DNA from: Planctomycetaceae bacterium
Lineage (GTDB): Bacteria > Planctomycetota > Planctomycetia > Planctomycetales > Planctomycetaceae
NCBI GenBank assembly: GCA_016795145.1
Contig: JAEUII010000431.1
Location: 1-40,617 of the forward strand
Direction of reading: 5' to 3'
DNA length: 40,617 bases
Positions 18,417 through 26,247 of the stretch are shown here, in pieces (the stretch's first letter is position 1; each line of letters begins with the position of its first letter). Under the pieces are notes generated by a model, which did no database searches, had not been told where the DNA came from, and saw only the letters and a program-made list of their open reading frames with translations. The position numbers and the translations under genes are program-made.

Positions 18417-19907
18417 TTATTCGCTCCAGTTCTTCGATCGTTCCAGTGCTTTGTTCCAGCCTGCTCGAAGACTGTCGACATCTCGCTTCTTCATTGACGG
18501 TTCAAATGTGCGATCGACCTGCCATTGCGAATTCAGTTCGGATGAGTCTTTCCAGACACCAGTTGCCAGCCCTGCTAGCCACGCTGCTCCCAGTGCCGTC
18601 GTCTCGAAGACTTTGGGACGGACGACTGGTACCCCGAGCAGGTCCGCCTGGAACTGCATTAGCATGTTGTTGACCGCAGCTCCCCCGTCGACGCGTAACG
18701 ACGTGATGCGAATTCCTGAATCTGCCTTCATCGCATCCAGCACATCAGCGACCTGAAAGGCGATTGCTTCAAGTGCAGCTCGGGCGAGATGTCCGGACGT
18801 CGCCCCTCGAGTCAGACCGGCCACGATTCCCCGCGCGTGGGCATCCCAGTGAGGTGCTCCGAGTCCCGCGAACGCTGGGACGAGATAGACTCCGCCATTG
18901 TCCGGAACACTGGCCGCGAGTGCTTCAACGTCAGAAGACTGGCGAATGATCTTCAGCCCGTCTCGCAGCCACTGTACGACAGCTCCCGCGATGAACACGC
19001 TGCCCTCGAGGGCGTATTCGATGACACCATTTCGCTGCCATGCAACCGTCGTCAGCAGATTGCGTGAGGAGCCTTTGGGCTTCGTCCCGGTATTCATCAG
19101 CATGAAGCAGCCGGTTCCATAAGTGTTCTTCACCATCCCGGGCTTGTGACAGACCTGGCCGAATAACGCGGCTTGCTGGTCGCCAGCGATGCCAGCAATC
19201 GGAATCGGTGAGCCAAACAGCGAAGCCGTCGTTTCGCCGTAGACTTCACTGGAACTTCGAATCTCGGGAAGAATGCTGCGAGGAATCTTCAGGGCCTTCA
19301 GAAGATCGTCGTCCCACTGCATCTGATGGATGTCGCAGATCATCGTGCGAGATGCATTTGTGACATCTGTCGCGTGAACCTGACCGCCAGTAAGTTTCCA
19401 CAGCAGCCACGAGTCAATTGTTCCAAAGCAAAGGTCGCCGCTCTTCGCCAGCTTCTTTGCTTCAGGGACATGGTTCAGCAGCCACGCGACTTTGGTTCCG
19501 GAGAAATACGCATCGATGACCAGCCCCGTTCTGGCGCGAAACTCCGGCGCATGTTCGCTACGGCGAAGTTTAGCACAGAGATCTGCAGTCCGCCGGTCCT
19601 GCCAGACGATTGCATTGTGAATCGGTTTTCCTGTCTTTCGATCCCACAGAACCGTTGTCTCGCGCTGGTTTGTGATTCCGATCGCAGCAACATCACTGGC
19701 CTTGAGGTTTGCCTTGCGCAGTGCGGCCTTAGCGACGGCTAGCTGAGTATTCCAGATCTCTTCGGCGTCATGCTCGACCCAGCCTGGCTTAGGAAAGTAC
19801 TGTGTGAATTCCTTCTGTGCGACAGCACGGATCGTTCCGTCCTGGTTGAAGACAATGGCACGGGAGCTGGTGGTGCCCTGATCAAGCGCAAGAATGCAGC
19901 GTTCCAT
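18417..19907 (-). CDS. glpK: Glycerol kinase
   Basis: Glycerol kinase phosphorylates glycerol to sn-glycerol 3-phosphate using ATP in the cytoplasm. From ATG 19907, preceded by CGGAG, the product is 496 residues, the normal family size; a GTG 60 bases upstream is less likely. FGGY-family motifs are present: [13 protein letters not shown] near the N-terminus (phosphate 1), [19 protein letters not shown] (about 77-95, glycerol-binding Arg and Glu) with [24 protein letters not shown] lies in the middle, and a C-terminal ATP site has [14 protein letters not shown]. No glycerol facilitator or glpD lies in the window, so the gene stands alone. Regulation is not visible. Confidence 0.97.
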   Translation of the reverse strand: MERCILALDQGTTSSRAIVFNQDGTIRAVAQKEFTQYFPKPGWVEHDAEEIWNTQLAVAKAALRKANLKASDVAAIGITNQRETTVLWDRKTGKPIHNAIVWQDRRTADLCAKLRRSEHAPEFRARTGLVIDAYFSGTKVAWLLNHVPEAKKLAKSGDLCFGTIDSWLLWKLTGGQVHATDVTNASRTMICDIHQMQWDDDLLKALKIPRSILPEIRSSSEVYGETTASLFGSPIPIAGIAGDQQAALFGQVCHKPGMVKNTYGTGCFMLMNTGTKPKGSSRNLLTTVAWQRNGVIEYALEGSVFIAGAVVQWLRDGLKIIRQSSDVEALAASVPDNGGVYLVPAFAGLGAPHWDAHARGIVAGLTRGATSGHLARAALEAIAFQVADVLDAMKADSGIRITSLRVDGGAAVNNMLMQFQADLLGVPVVRPKVFETTALGAAWLAGLATGVWKDSSELNSQWQVDRTFEPSMKKRDVDSLRAGWNKALERSKNWSE

Positions 19908-20064
19908 AGTCACTCCGTGGAATAACAGCGTGGAAGGGAGAGCGAGGCGGTCAGATGGTGGGTTCACACTGTAACAGGAGGCGACTCAACTGCCATCTGA
20001 CAGCGATCGCAGATCGGCGTGATCAACCTTGTCGCCGGGCCGGTCACGTGAAGTGGCTCGAAGG

Positions 20065-21825
20065 TTAACCGGCGGCCTGCTGAGACGCCGCTGCTGGCTT
20101 CCAGTCAATCAGCTGCAGTTCAACCTTGTTGTAACCGTTGAACGTGCTGATGACCGGAGCAAAGCTGATCGCAAACGTTCCATGATGTGCCTGCAGTTCC
20201 TCGGCCCACTCGCCTCGCCCAAACGCGATGGCTCGCATTACCGTTCCGTTCTGACGAACTCGGATTGAAAGATGACGATCGCCCTCACCCATGGTTCGCG
20301 GCGGTTCCGCCAGTTCGACCTGACTGGTCACAAAACGAGGCTGAGGATTCGCCTGACCGAAAGGACCCAGTCGCTCAAGTTCCTGAACGGCTCGGTAGTT
20401 GACTTCAGACAGCAGCACTTCTGCATCAATTCGCAATTGAGTGTCATCGGCTGTCGGATGAAAATTTGCGGCGGCCCAGCCAGCAAATGCGTCGCGGAAT
20501 GCAGCGAGTTCCGTGGCCTTCAATTTGACTCCAGCGGCTGCTTTGTGCCCGCCGAATGTCAGCAAATGATCGCGGCAGGAAGCGAGTCCTGTGTACAAAT
20601 CAAACCCAGCCCAGCTTCGGCCTGATCCAGTTCCCGTTCCGTCTTCTCGCAATGCAATCAGGATTGTCGGCTTTCCAAATTCTTCAGCAACGCGGCTTGC
20701 CACGATCCCAATGACGCCTGGATGCCAGTCATGATGAGCAAGCACGAGGGTCTTATGCGTTTCCCATTCCGGATGTTCCGCGACCATCTCTTTGGCCTGT
20801 CGCTGAATCCTTCGCTCCACGGTCTTGCGGTTGTCGTTGAGCTGATTCAGATACTCGGCCAGCTTAAGAGCACGTTCGGGGTTGTCCGTCGTCAGCAGTT
20901 CGACAGCCAAACGTGCCTGGCCAAGTCGCCCGGCCGCATTGATGCGAGGAGCCAGCGAGAAGCCGATATCGTCAGCTCGCAGTTCTTCCTTGTCCATCAG
21001 GCCAGCAACTTTCATCAGTGCCTTCATGCCGATGGAGGATTGCTCTTTGAGTGTCAAAAGTCCGTAGCGAACGATGACGCGGTTTTCCTCTTCCAGCGGA
21101 ACGACATCCGCGACTGTTCCGACCGACGCGAGCCCCACCGCCTGTTTCAGAAACTCCCTCATGCGAGGAGACGCTTTCTTTCCGTCCCCAAGTCGCTGGC
21201 AGATGGCCCATGCAAGTTTGAACGCGACGCCAGCTCCGCAAAGTTCACCGAACGGGTACTCAGATCCGGGCAGACGAGGATGCACCAGCACCTGAGCATC
21301 CGGCAGCTTCGCCCCGATGTGATGATGGTCCGTCACGATCAGGTCGAGACCGATGGATCTTGCCAGAGCTGCTTCTTCAACACTTGCGATCCCACAATCG
21401 ACGGAGACGACGAGCCGCTTCGGATCTTCTTCATGCAGCTGCTGCAGGGCGGCTTTGTTCAGGCCGTAGCCTTCTTCCATACGGCAGGGAATGTAGTAGT
21501 CGACGTTGGCGCCACTGAGCTGCAGGCAGTGCCAGAGAATGCTGGTGCCAGTCACACCGTCAACGTCGTAGTCGCCGTAGATGGTGATTCGCCGTTTGTC
21601 GCTGACGGCTTTGACGATCTGATCTGCCGCCTGATCAATACCAGGCAACAGCGCGGGGTCATTCAGGTCACCCAGCTTCGCGTCGAGAAAACGACGAGCC
21701 ACATCAGCATCCGCCTTGCCTCGTGCAATCAGAACCTGCGCGAGCAGCGGGGAGACTTTCAGCTGACCACAGAGACGCCGGATAGCAGATGCATCGTGAG
21801 GATGAAACGTCCATTTTCGAGACAC
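20065..21825 (-). CDS. recJ: Single-stranded-DNA-specific 5'-3' exonuclease RecJ
   Basis: RecJ degrades single-stranded DNA in recombination and mismatch repair, using two metal ions. The 586-residue protein has the expected DHH and DHHA1 domains. Motif I is GDYDVDG at 84-90, DCG is at 143-145, the DHHH motif is at 166-169, GTVAD is at 236-240 and [10 protein letters not shown] is at 293-302. The DHHA1 region includes [17 protein letters not shown] and a GGHKAAAG motif, followed by a C-terminal OB-type domain. The start is GTG at 21825, 15 bases after the stop codon of an FHA-domain gene, so the two are likely co-transcribed. RecA is encoded about 6.5 kb away on the same strand but not in the same unit. 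Confidence 0.96.
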   Translation of the reverse strand: MSRKWTFHPHDASAIRRLCGQLKVSPLLAQVLIARGKADADVARRFLDAKLGDLNDPALLPGIDQAADQIVKAVSDKRRITIYGDYDVDGVTGTSILWHCLQLSGANVDYYIPCRMEEGYGLNKAALQQLHEEDPKRLVVSVDCGIASVEEAALARSIGLDLIVTDHHHIGAKLPDAQVLVHPRLPGSEYPFGELCGAGVAFKLAWAICQRLGDGKKASPRMREFLKQAVGLASVGTVADVVPLEEENRVIVRYGLLTLKEQSSIGMKALMKVAGLMDKEELRADDIGFSLAPRINAAGRLGQARLAVELLTTDNPERALKLAEYLNQLNDNRKTVERRIQRQAKEMVAEHPEWETHKTLVLAHHDWHPGVIGIVASRVAEEFGKPTILIALREDGTGTGSGRSWAGFDLYTGLASCRDHLLTFGGHKAAAGVKLKATELAAFRDAFAGWAAANFHPTADDTQLRIDAEVLLSEVNYRAVQELERLGPFGQANPQPRFVTSQVELAEPPRTMGEGDRHLSIRVRQNGTVMRAIAFGRGEWAEELQAHHGTFAISFAPVISTFNGYNKVELQLIDWKPAAASQQAAG

Positions 21826-21840
21826 AGGATTTGCCCCAGC

Positions 21841-22203
21841 CTAAGACTCAGACGGAGGGACCATCGGAATCTCGCGAGTCGTCTTCTCGTGAATGTCCGC
21901 GTCCGTTGAATCGATCTCCACGATCAGTTCTGTATCACCAAGCAGGATCCGATCGCCAGTCTTCAGAACGACCTGATCGATATCCTGTTCGTTGACGATT
22001 GTGAGATTCGTCGATTCGTTGTCGACCAGCTCAAAGCCGCCAGTTTCTGAAAGACGAATCTCCGCATGAATCCGGCTCAGCAGCAAATCATGAATCGTAA
22101 TGTCCGCGCGGTGACTGCGTCCCAGAGTCACTGGAAGGTCGCCTGGAAGCAGTTGGATGGCCCCGTCCGTGAACACCGCGGACTTCAGAATCAGTCGAGG
22201 CAT
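21841..22203 (-). CDS. FHA domain protein
   Basis: The whole 120-residue protein is essentially one FHA fold, a module that binds phosphothreonine peptides. The hallmark residues are visible: VTLGRSHRADITIHD (Gly-Arg), LLSRIHAEI (Ser-Arg-x-His), and ESTNLTIVN in place of the usual Asn-Gly loop. It has no signal or membrane segment and should be cytoplasmic. The gap to recJ is 15 bases, so an operon is likely. A phosphorylation-dependent partner near recombination genes is an attractive idea, but free-standing FHA proteins are abundant in planctomycetes and the pairing may be incidental. The unusual Asn-Leu in the Asn-Gly position is worth noting. ATG at 22203 is the natural start. Confidence 0.9.
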   Translation of the reverse strand: MPRLILKSAVFTDGAIQLLPGDLPVTLGRSHRADITIHDLLLSRIHAEIRLSETGGFELVDNESTNLTIVNEQDIDQVVLKTGDRILLGDTELIVEIDSTDADIHEKTTREIPMVPPSES

Positions 22204-22323
22204 ATGGGTCTGGCACTACTCATCAGAGAACTTGAAATCACAATCGCAGGGATGATAGGAAATTCACCGTCCGCTGCGAATCAAGCACAGAAGCCAGTTT
22301 GCCATTCTCGCGGGAGTCGGTGA

Positions 22324-22644
22324 TCAAGGGGCCGCGATCGTCACTACCAGACGCTCGCAAGACGCTTGTGTTTTCAGCGAAATGACATGCGAGGACGCAT
22401 CGGGTGAAGAGCGAACCGACCAATTTCGGCTGTCGATTCCAGTTTGAACCGTCACAGAAATCGGCTGCGTTGAGTCGATTTTGAGTGTTCCCGCGATTTC
22501 CTGCACCACCGCTTTTGCGGGGACGCGGACGGTAAGATTCTGGCGTTTCGGCGAATCAGCCGAGGCGAAAGTCTCCCCAGCCAAAGTCCATAAGGCGAGG
22601 AAAAAGCAACAGGCGACGAACGGTCGAATGGACACAGCCCGCAT
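22324..22644 (-). CDS. Small exported protein with TIAAP ending (surface cluster, gene A)
   Basis: From ATG 22644 the product is 106 residues. The first 28 form a clear signal peptide (FVACCFFLALWTLAGETFAS). The frame extends to 22932 without further plausibility, because that part is proline- and arginine-rich. The mature part starts with a beta strand LTVRVPAKA, resembling FTVTVPSA in gene B at 23140, and ends LVVTIAAP, matching the ends of the proteins at 23140 and 23719. It is thus a shorter paralogue lacking the middle region. It is transcribed divergently from that gene group. The function is unknown; export and a beta-rich fold are what the sequence supports. The start lacks an obvious ribosome-binding site. 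Confidence 0.65.
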   Translation of the reverse strand: MRAVSIRPFVACCFFLALWTLAGETFASADSPKRQNLTVRVPAKAVVQEIAGTLKIDSTQPISVTVQTGIDSRNWSVRSSPDASSHVISLKTQASCERLVVTIAAP

Positions 22645-23139
22645 GAAATCGGAGTTCCGACCGACAGGCTTCCTGTTCTCCGAACTGCAACGCATAGCAA
22701 ACTGCCGAGAGATGAAATCCACACTCAAAGGTGTCCAGAACCGCATCTCCCTGCAGGGCACGTCTCGATCCAATTCTCCCAGATTTCGCGGTCTCCGCAG
22801 GCCTCCCCGGCGGTTCACAGAGGAGAACAGTGCTTCCGGACCGGCAAAATTCGTGTTTTCACCCAGAGGGGATTTGACCGAGGGATTTCCCGACCTAGGG
22901 TTTTTCAGGTACCTGCAGTAAAGCCTTTCCAATCATAGGTTTACGGAATTCAACAAGTGTTGCGTTTAGGCAACAGGAAACGTTTGTTCCGTGGCCATCT
23001 GTAAAGATGGGCTGAGTTTGCGGATCGTTCTGATTTCGCAAATTGTGCAGGTGTTGGCTCATTCGGAAATGGGGGTTTTTCCGAATACGAATCTTGGTCA
23101 CGAGTGCTCGTCACTGAGCCACTCACGGGAGTTCTTTCC
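22645..23139. promoter_or_regulatory. Divergent intergenic region of the exported-protein cluster, with a GNRA hairpin
   Basis: This 495-base gap must hold promoters for both the minus-strand gene A and the plus-strand gene B. A hairpin with arms ccatct (22995-23000) and agatgg (23005-23010) closed by a gtaa loop lies about 130 bases before the gene B start, probably within its leader. I compared the area with cyclic-di-GMP and other riboswitch consensus sequences from memory and found no match. No confident promoter boxes are visible. Confidence 0.4.
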
Positions 23140-23700
23140 ATGAAGATGAACATCAAGGGTTTGCTGAAGGTTGTCTCGGCAGTGGTAGTGATGGCCGGCT
23201 GTCAGTCATTGATGGCCCAGACAACGGACACGCAAAAATTCACGGTCACGGTTCCATCGGCGCTGTCGATCGTCGCGCCGGCGGATCAGCTGCTGACACA
23301 TGATGCCACCAACAACAACCAGGTGTTTTCGCCTGGAACCGACACGGCGAATCACTGGGCAGTGCTCTGCAATTCCGGTGCTGGTGCGACGGTAAATCTA
23401 ACGACGTCCACCCCTTTCACTCATACGACGAACAGCAGTTACAAACGAGATGCTCGTCTTGGGCTGGCTGTCAGTTCCACTGACAACAATGGCGGCGGAT
23501 CGGCGATCTGGACAGTGAGTTCTGCGTCGGATCAGACGAACTACACGTCTGCTGACAACAATGCCACAGTGACAGCGACGTCTTCTGCACCCGGAAAGGC
23601 AACGCTCGCTTTGACCGTGACCTTTATCACGAACACCTATTCGACCCTGTTGCAGGGCGACTACTCCATCGACGTCGTAGGCACAATTGCTGCCAACTGA
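23140..23700 (+). CDS. Exported beta-rich protein with TIAAN ending (surface cluster, gene B)
   Basis: Start is ATG 23140, preceded by GGGAG; an upstream start in frame at 23104 adds residues that disturb the signal peptide. The 186-residue product has a signal peptide (LLKVVSAVVVMAGCQSLMAQ). Its MAGC could be a lipobox, so either soluble export or lipidation is possible. The mature part is rich in Thr, Ser, Asn and Ala: FTVTVPSALSIVAPADQLL, then many short beta strands, ending GDYSIDVVGTIAAN. The C-terminal half aligns well with the next gene's protein (ARLGLAV, WTVSSASDQT, TVTATSS, LTVTF). Composition and shape resemble bacterial pilin-like or WxL-like surface proteins, but no family can be claimed. 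It is followed by gene C after 18 bases. Confidence 0.75.
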   Translation: MKMNIKGLLKVVSAVVVMAGCQSLMAQTTDTQKFTVTVPSALSIVAPADQLLTHDATNNNQVFSPGTDTANHWAVLCNSGAGATVNLTTSTPFTHTTNSSYKRDARLGLAVSSTDNNGGGSAIWTVSSASDQTNYTSADNNATVTATSSAPGKATLALTVTFITNTYSTLLQGDYSIDVVGTIAAN

Positions 23701-23718
23701 TCAGGCTAAGAAAAACGC

Positions 23719-24240
23719 ATGGATGCGAATCTGAAAAATCGACAGGACCGGATACGGCTGCAGACTGCTGCAATCGTACTGGTCCTGTTTGCATTTGCAG
23801 ACGTCGCGCGAGGGCAATGGGTTGAAATTCGGTCGATGGACAAAGATCAGTCCATGATTCATCCCGTCAGCTTCAGTTCGACGGCATTCTCTGAAGTACG
23901 CTGGGATGTTCATAACAGTTATCAGGATGATGTACTCATTCAATGGACGATGGACGCCTTTGAATCCAGCCAGGGGTCATTAAAGAAACCCGCTCAGGCA
24001 GATGTTGGCCTGAGTGTTCGTCTTCGAAATGGCGGGCCGAAAAATGCCTGGCATGTGACTCAGGCAACGGATCGAACAGCCATTCTTAAAGGTGACAGAC
24101 AAGCGACCGTCACAGCGATAGGAACTCACCAGGGCGACGCATCATTTGGTGTGACGGTCGCTTTTCTGTCACCGGGAAACTCCGTACCGGCAGCCGGACG
24201 TTATGAAGCACGACTGATCGGAACCATTGCCGCACCTTAA
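23719..24240 (+). CDS. Exported beta-rich protein with TIAAP ending (surface cluster, gene C)
   Basis: The 173-residue protein has an N-terminal signal (TAAIVLVLFAFADVARG) and a mature part with short beta strands. It is related to gene B: ADVGLSV, AWHVTQATDRT, ATVTAIGTHQGDASFGVTVAF, and the tail GRYEARLIGTIAAP align in order with gene B residues. Its N-terminal part (EIRSMDKDQSMIHPVSFSST) is distinct and lacks gene B's FTVTVP start. The gene lies 18 bases after gene B and 84 bases before the secretin gene, so one transcript is likely. A role as a minor subunit or adaptor next to gene B as major subunit would fit but is inference. The ribosome-binding site is weak. Confidence 0.75.
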   Translation: MDANLKNRQDRIRLQTAAIVLVLFAFADVARGQWVEIRSMDKDQSMIHPVSFSSTAFSEVRWDVHNSYQDDVLIQWTMDAFESSQGSLKKPAQADVGLSVRLRNGGPKNAWHVTQATDRTAILKGDRQATVTAIGTHQGDASFGVTVAFLSPGNSVPAAGRYEARLIGTIAAP

Positions 24241-24324
24241 GGAGGTCTTCGTTCACGCCATCTCACAGCTCGGTATCTCTGACGGACATTCAGCTCGACG
24301 TACATCTTACACCTTCGGAGTCTC

Positions 24325-26235
24325 ATGATCACTTGTTTGTCACAGCGGACTAAACCGTGGCAAAAGGCACGATTTGTTACGTGCCTTGCATGGTCGCTGT
24401 GCGCGCTGATCGCTGGCTGTAAGGTCTATCCGGAGCCGGAACGAAAGAGCATTAACGAACTCTACTTTGAAGCGCTCGCCGCCAACACACGAACTCCGGA
24501 GCAGACACTTGGGGCGAATCCTTCCGCCGGTTCCACCATGATTGCGGGCGGGGCGACAGGTCCACGGAATCCCAAAGCGACTTCGATGCAACCGCAGAGC
24601 ATCGCTGAAGCACCCACGGTCTCTACGAATGAACAGCCGCAAACGGAAGTTCCGCCGGTCCCTCCCGAGTCTGCATTACCACTGATTCCGCCTTCCGAGG
24701 CTGAACCGGCTGCCGCTGCTCCGCTGATGACTGTTCCGGGGCCTTCCGATTCTGGAACTTCAACACCATCACTTCCGTCGGCTGACATCGGCACCACGTT
24801 GCAGGGGACGGCTGTGCCTCGTCCACGGCAGGGGGCAGAACTATCGGTCAATCAGGATTCCGCGTGGTCTTCGACGCTGGTGGTTTCTGCTGACAGAAAT
24901 TCAGCGGGCGGCTGGAAGAAGCGTCAGAATGCTTTCGTGCGTTCGTCGGGCGTACAACCTGTTTCGCACAGTTCTCAGGAGCTTTCGTCAGCGATCGTTT
25001 TAACTTCGCACGCGGCGGGTAACGTCACCGAGAGTTTTGACGAGACCGACATCCGGCAGGCGCTGCAACTGATTGCAAGTCAGGCCGGCGTGACTGTCAT
25101 TGTTGATGAAAATGTTGAAGGCAGCGTGACGACACTCATTGAGAATGAACCCTTCGAAACAGCACTGAAGAAAGTCGTGCTGCCACTTGGTCTGATATTC
25201 CGAAAGACCGGGCCCTCGGAGTACATCGTGGCAACATCGGACCCGGCTTCGCCTTTGTTCTCACGAGTTGCCGATCGCAACGAGTATCGTCCACTCCATC
25301 TGGGACCGGATGAACTGGTCAAGCTGCTGCCGGCCAGAGAGGCAAAGTATGTCACGGTGATCGACAAACGTAACCTGCTGATCATCGAGGCACCTCAGGA
25401 GATTTCAGCCCCGATTCTGGACCGGCTCAGGGCTGCCGACAATCCAATTCCCCAGGTAGAACTCGAGGCGATCGTCTGCGTCATCGCTCCTGACAGATCC
25501 TTCAAGTCCGGACTCGACTGGGGCCATGCCGTGACCTTGAATGGCAGTGACCTGTTTCGAATCGGAATGACAGGACTTGCCATCTCTGGAGCGGGTTCCG
25601 GCACCGGGACGTCTGACGCATTTTCCAGTTTCGCCGTGACGTCAACGTTCGTGAAACTGCTTGCTCAGGAAGGCTATCTCACCATTCGAGCTGCGCCACG
25701 AGTCACCGCACGCGATGGTGAGCCGGCAAAGATCGCGATCACCCGTCAGTCGTTCTTCGCGACTCAGCCCAACAGTGCCAATGCATTTTTCCGTCAGGAA
25801 CTGCAGGACGTCGAAGCGGGGATTACGCTCGAGATTACACCTGTCGTTCGCGGCGAAAACATCACCGTCAAGATTGAGAAGGCGGAAGTCAGTGAAGACA
25901 TCCGTACGACCGACGTGAACGCGAACATCGCCAACAATCCTTATCCATTGATCAATCGTCGCTCTGTTGCCACCACGGTCAATGTGAAAGACGAGGAGAC
26001 GATTGTCATCGGCGGTCTGGTTCAAAGACAAACGGTGGATCGAATCGCACGGATCCCGGTACTGGGCTCTATTCCCTATGCAGGTCGAATGTTCCAGACC
26101 GTCGAGAAGCTGGAGCAGGATGCGGAAGTCGTCATCTTCATTTCACCAAGAATCGTCACCAGCGGTCCTGCCTGTACGGCCGCGACGACGCCGGCCCCTG
26201 TTTCACCAGCAGACGGTTTCGATGTACCCAATTGA
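24325..26235 (+). CDS. Lipoprotein secretin (GspD/PilQ family)
   Basis: Secretins form the outer-membrane channel of type II, III and IV-pilus systems. The 636-residue product has a lipobox LIAGC at 28-32, so it should be lipidated and outer-membrane targeted. Residues 40-230 form a Pro-, Ser- and Ala-rich linker. An STN/N0-type domain follows (about 231-310, DIRQALQLIASQAGVTVIVD), then an N1/NolW-like domain (about 319-385) and the secretin core (about 386-612). The core ends with VKDEETIVIGGLVQRQ, RIPVLGSIPYAGRMF and VVIFISPRIVT, the classic family signature. The usual number of N-domains is reduced, with a long disordered linker instead. No ATPase, platform protein or prepilin peptidase is in the window. 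The gene overlaps nothing; a protein with Ig-like domains starts 12 bases after it. Confidence 0.92.
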   Translation: MITCLSQRTKPWQKARFVTCLAWSLCALIAGCKVYPEPERKSINELYFEALAANTRTPEQTLGANPSAGSTMIAGGATGPRNPKATSMQPQSIAEAPTVSTNEQPQTEVPPVPPESALPLIPPSEAEPAAAAPLMTVPGPSDSGTSTPSLPSADIGTTLQGTAVPRPRQGAELSVNQDSAWSSTLVVSADRNSAGGWKKRQNAFVRSSGVQPVSHSSQELSSAIVLTSHAAGNVTESFDETDIRQALQLIASQAGVTVIVDENVEGSVTTLIENEPFETALKKVVLPLGLIFRKTGPSEYIVATSDPASPLFSRVADRNEYRPLHLGPDELVKLLPAREAKYVTVIDKRNLLIIEAPQEISAPILDRLRAADNPIPQVELEAIVCVIAPDRSFKSGLDWGHAVTLNGSDLFRIGMTGLAISGAGSGTGTSDAFSSFAVTSTFVKLLAQEGYLTIRAAPRVTARDGEPAKIAITRQSFFATQPNSANAFFRQELQDVEAGITLEITPVVRGENITVKIEKAEVSEDIRTTDVNANIANNPYPLINRRSVATTVNVKDEETIVIGGLVQRQTVDRIARIPVLGSIPYAGRMFQTVEKLEQDAEVVIFISPRIVTSGPACTAATTPAPVSPADGFDVPN

Positions 26236-26247
26236 TGAGTCGCTTCG

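Noticed and set aside
20722..21909. A 395-codon plus-strand open frame
   Set aside because: It is antisense to recJ, whose DHH motifs are intact on the minus strand.
22933..23060. Cyclic-di-GMP riboswitch in the leader of the exported-protein cluster
   Set aside because: Some words are reminiscent, but the conserved GACGCAAAGC core is absent.
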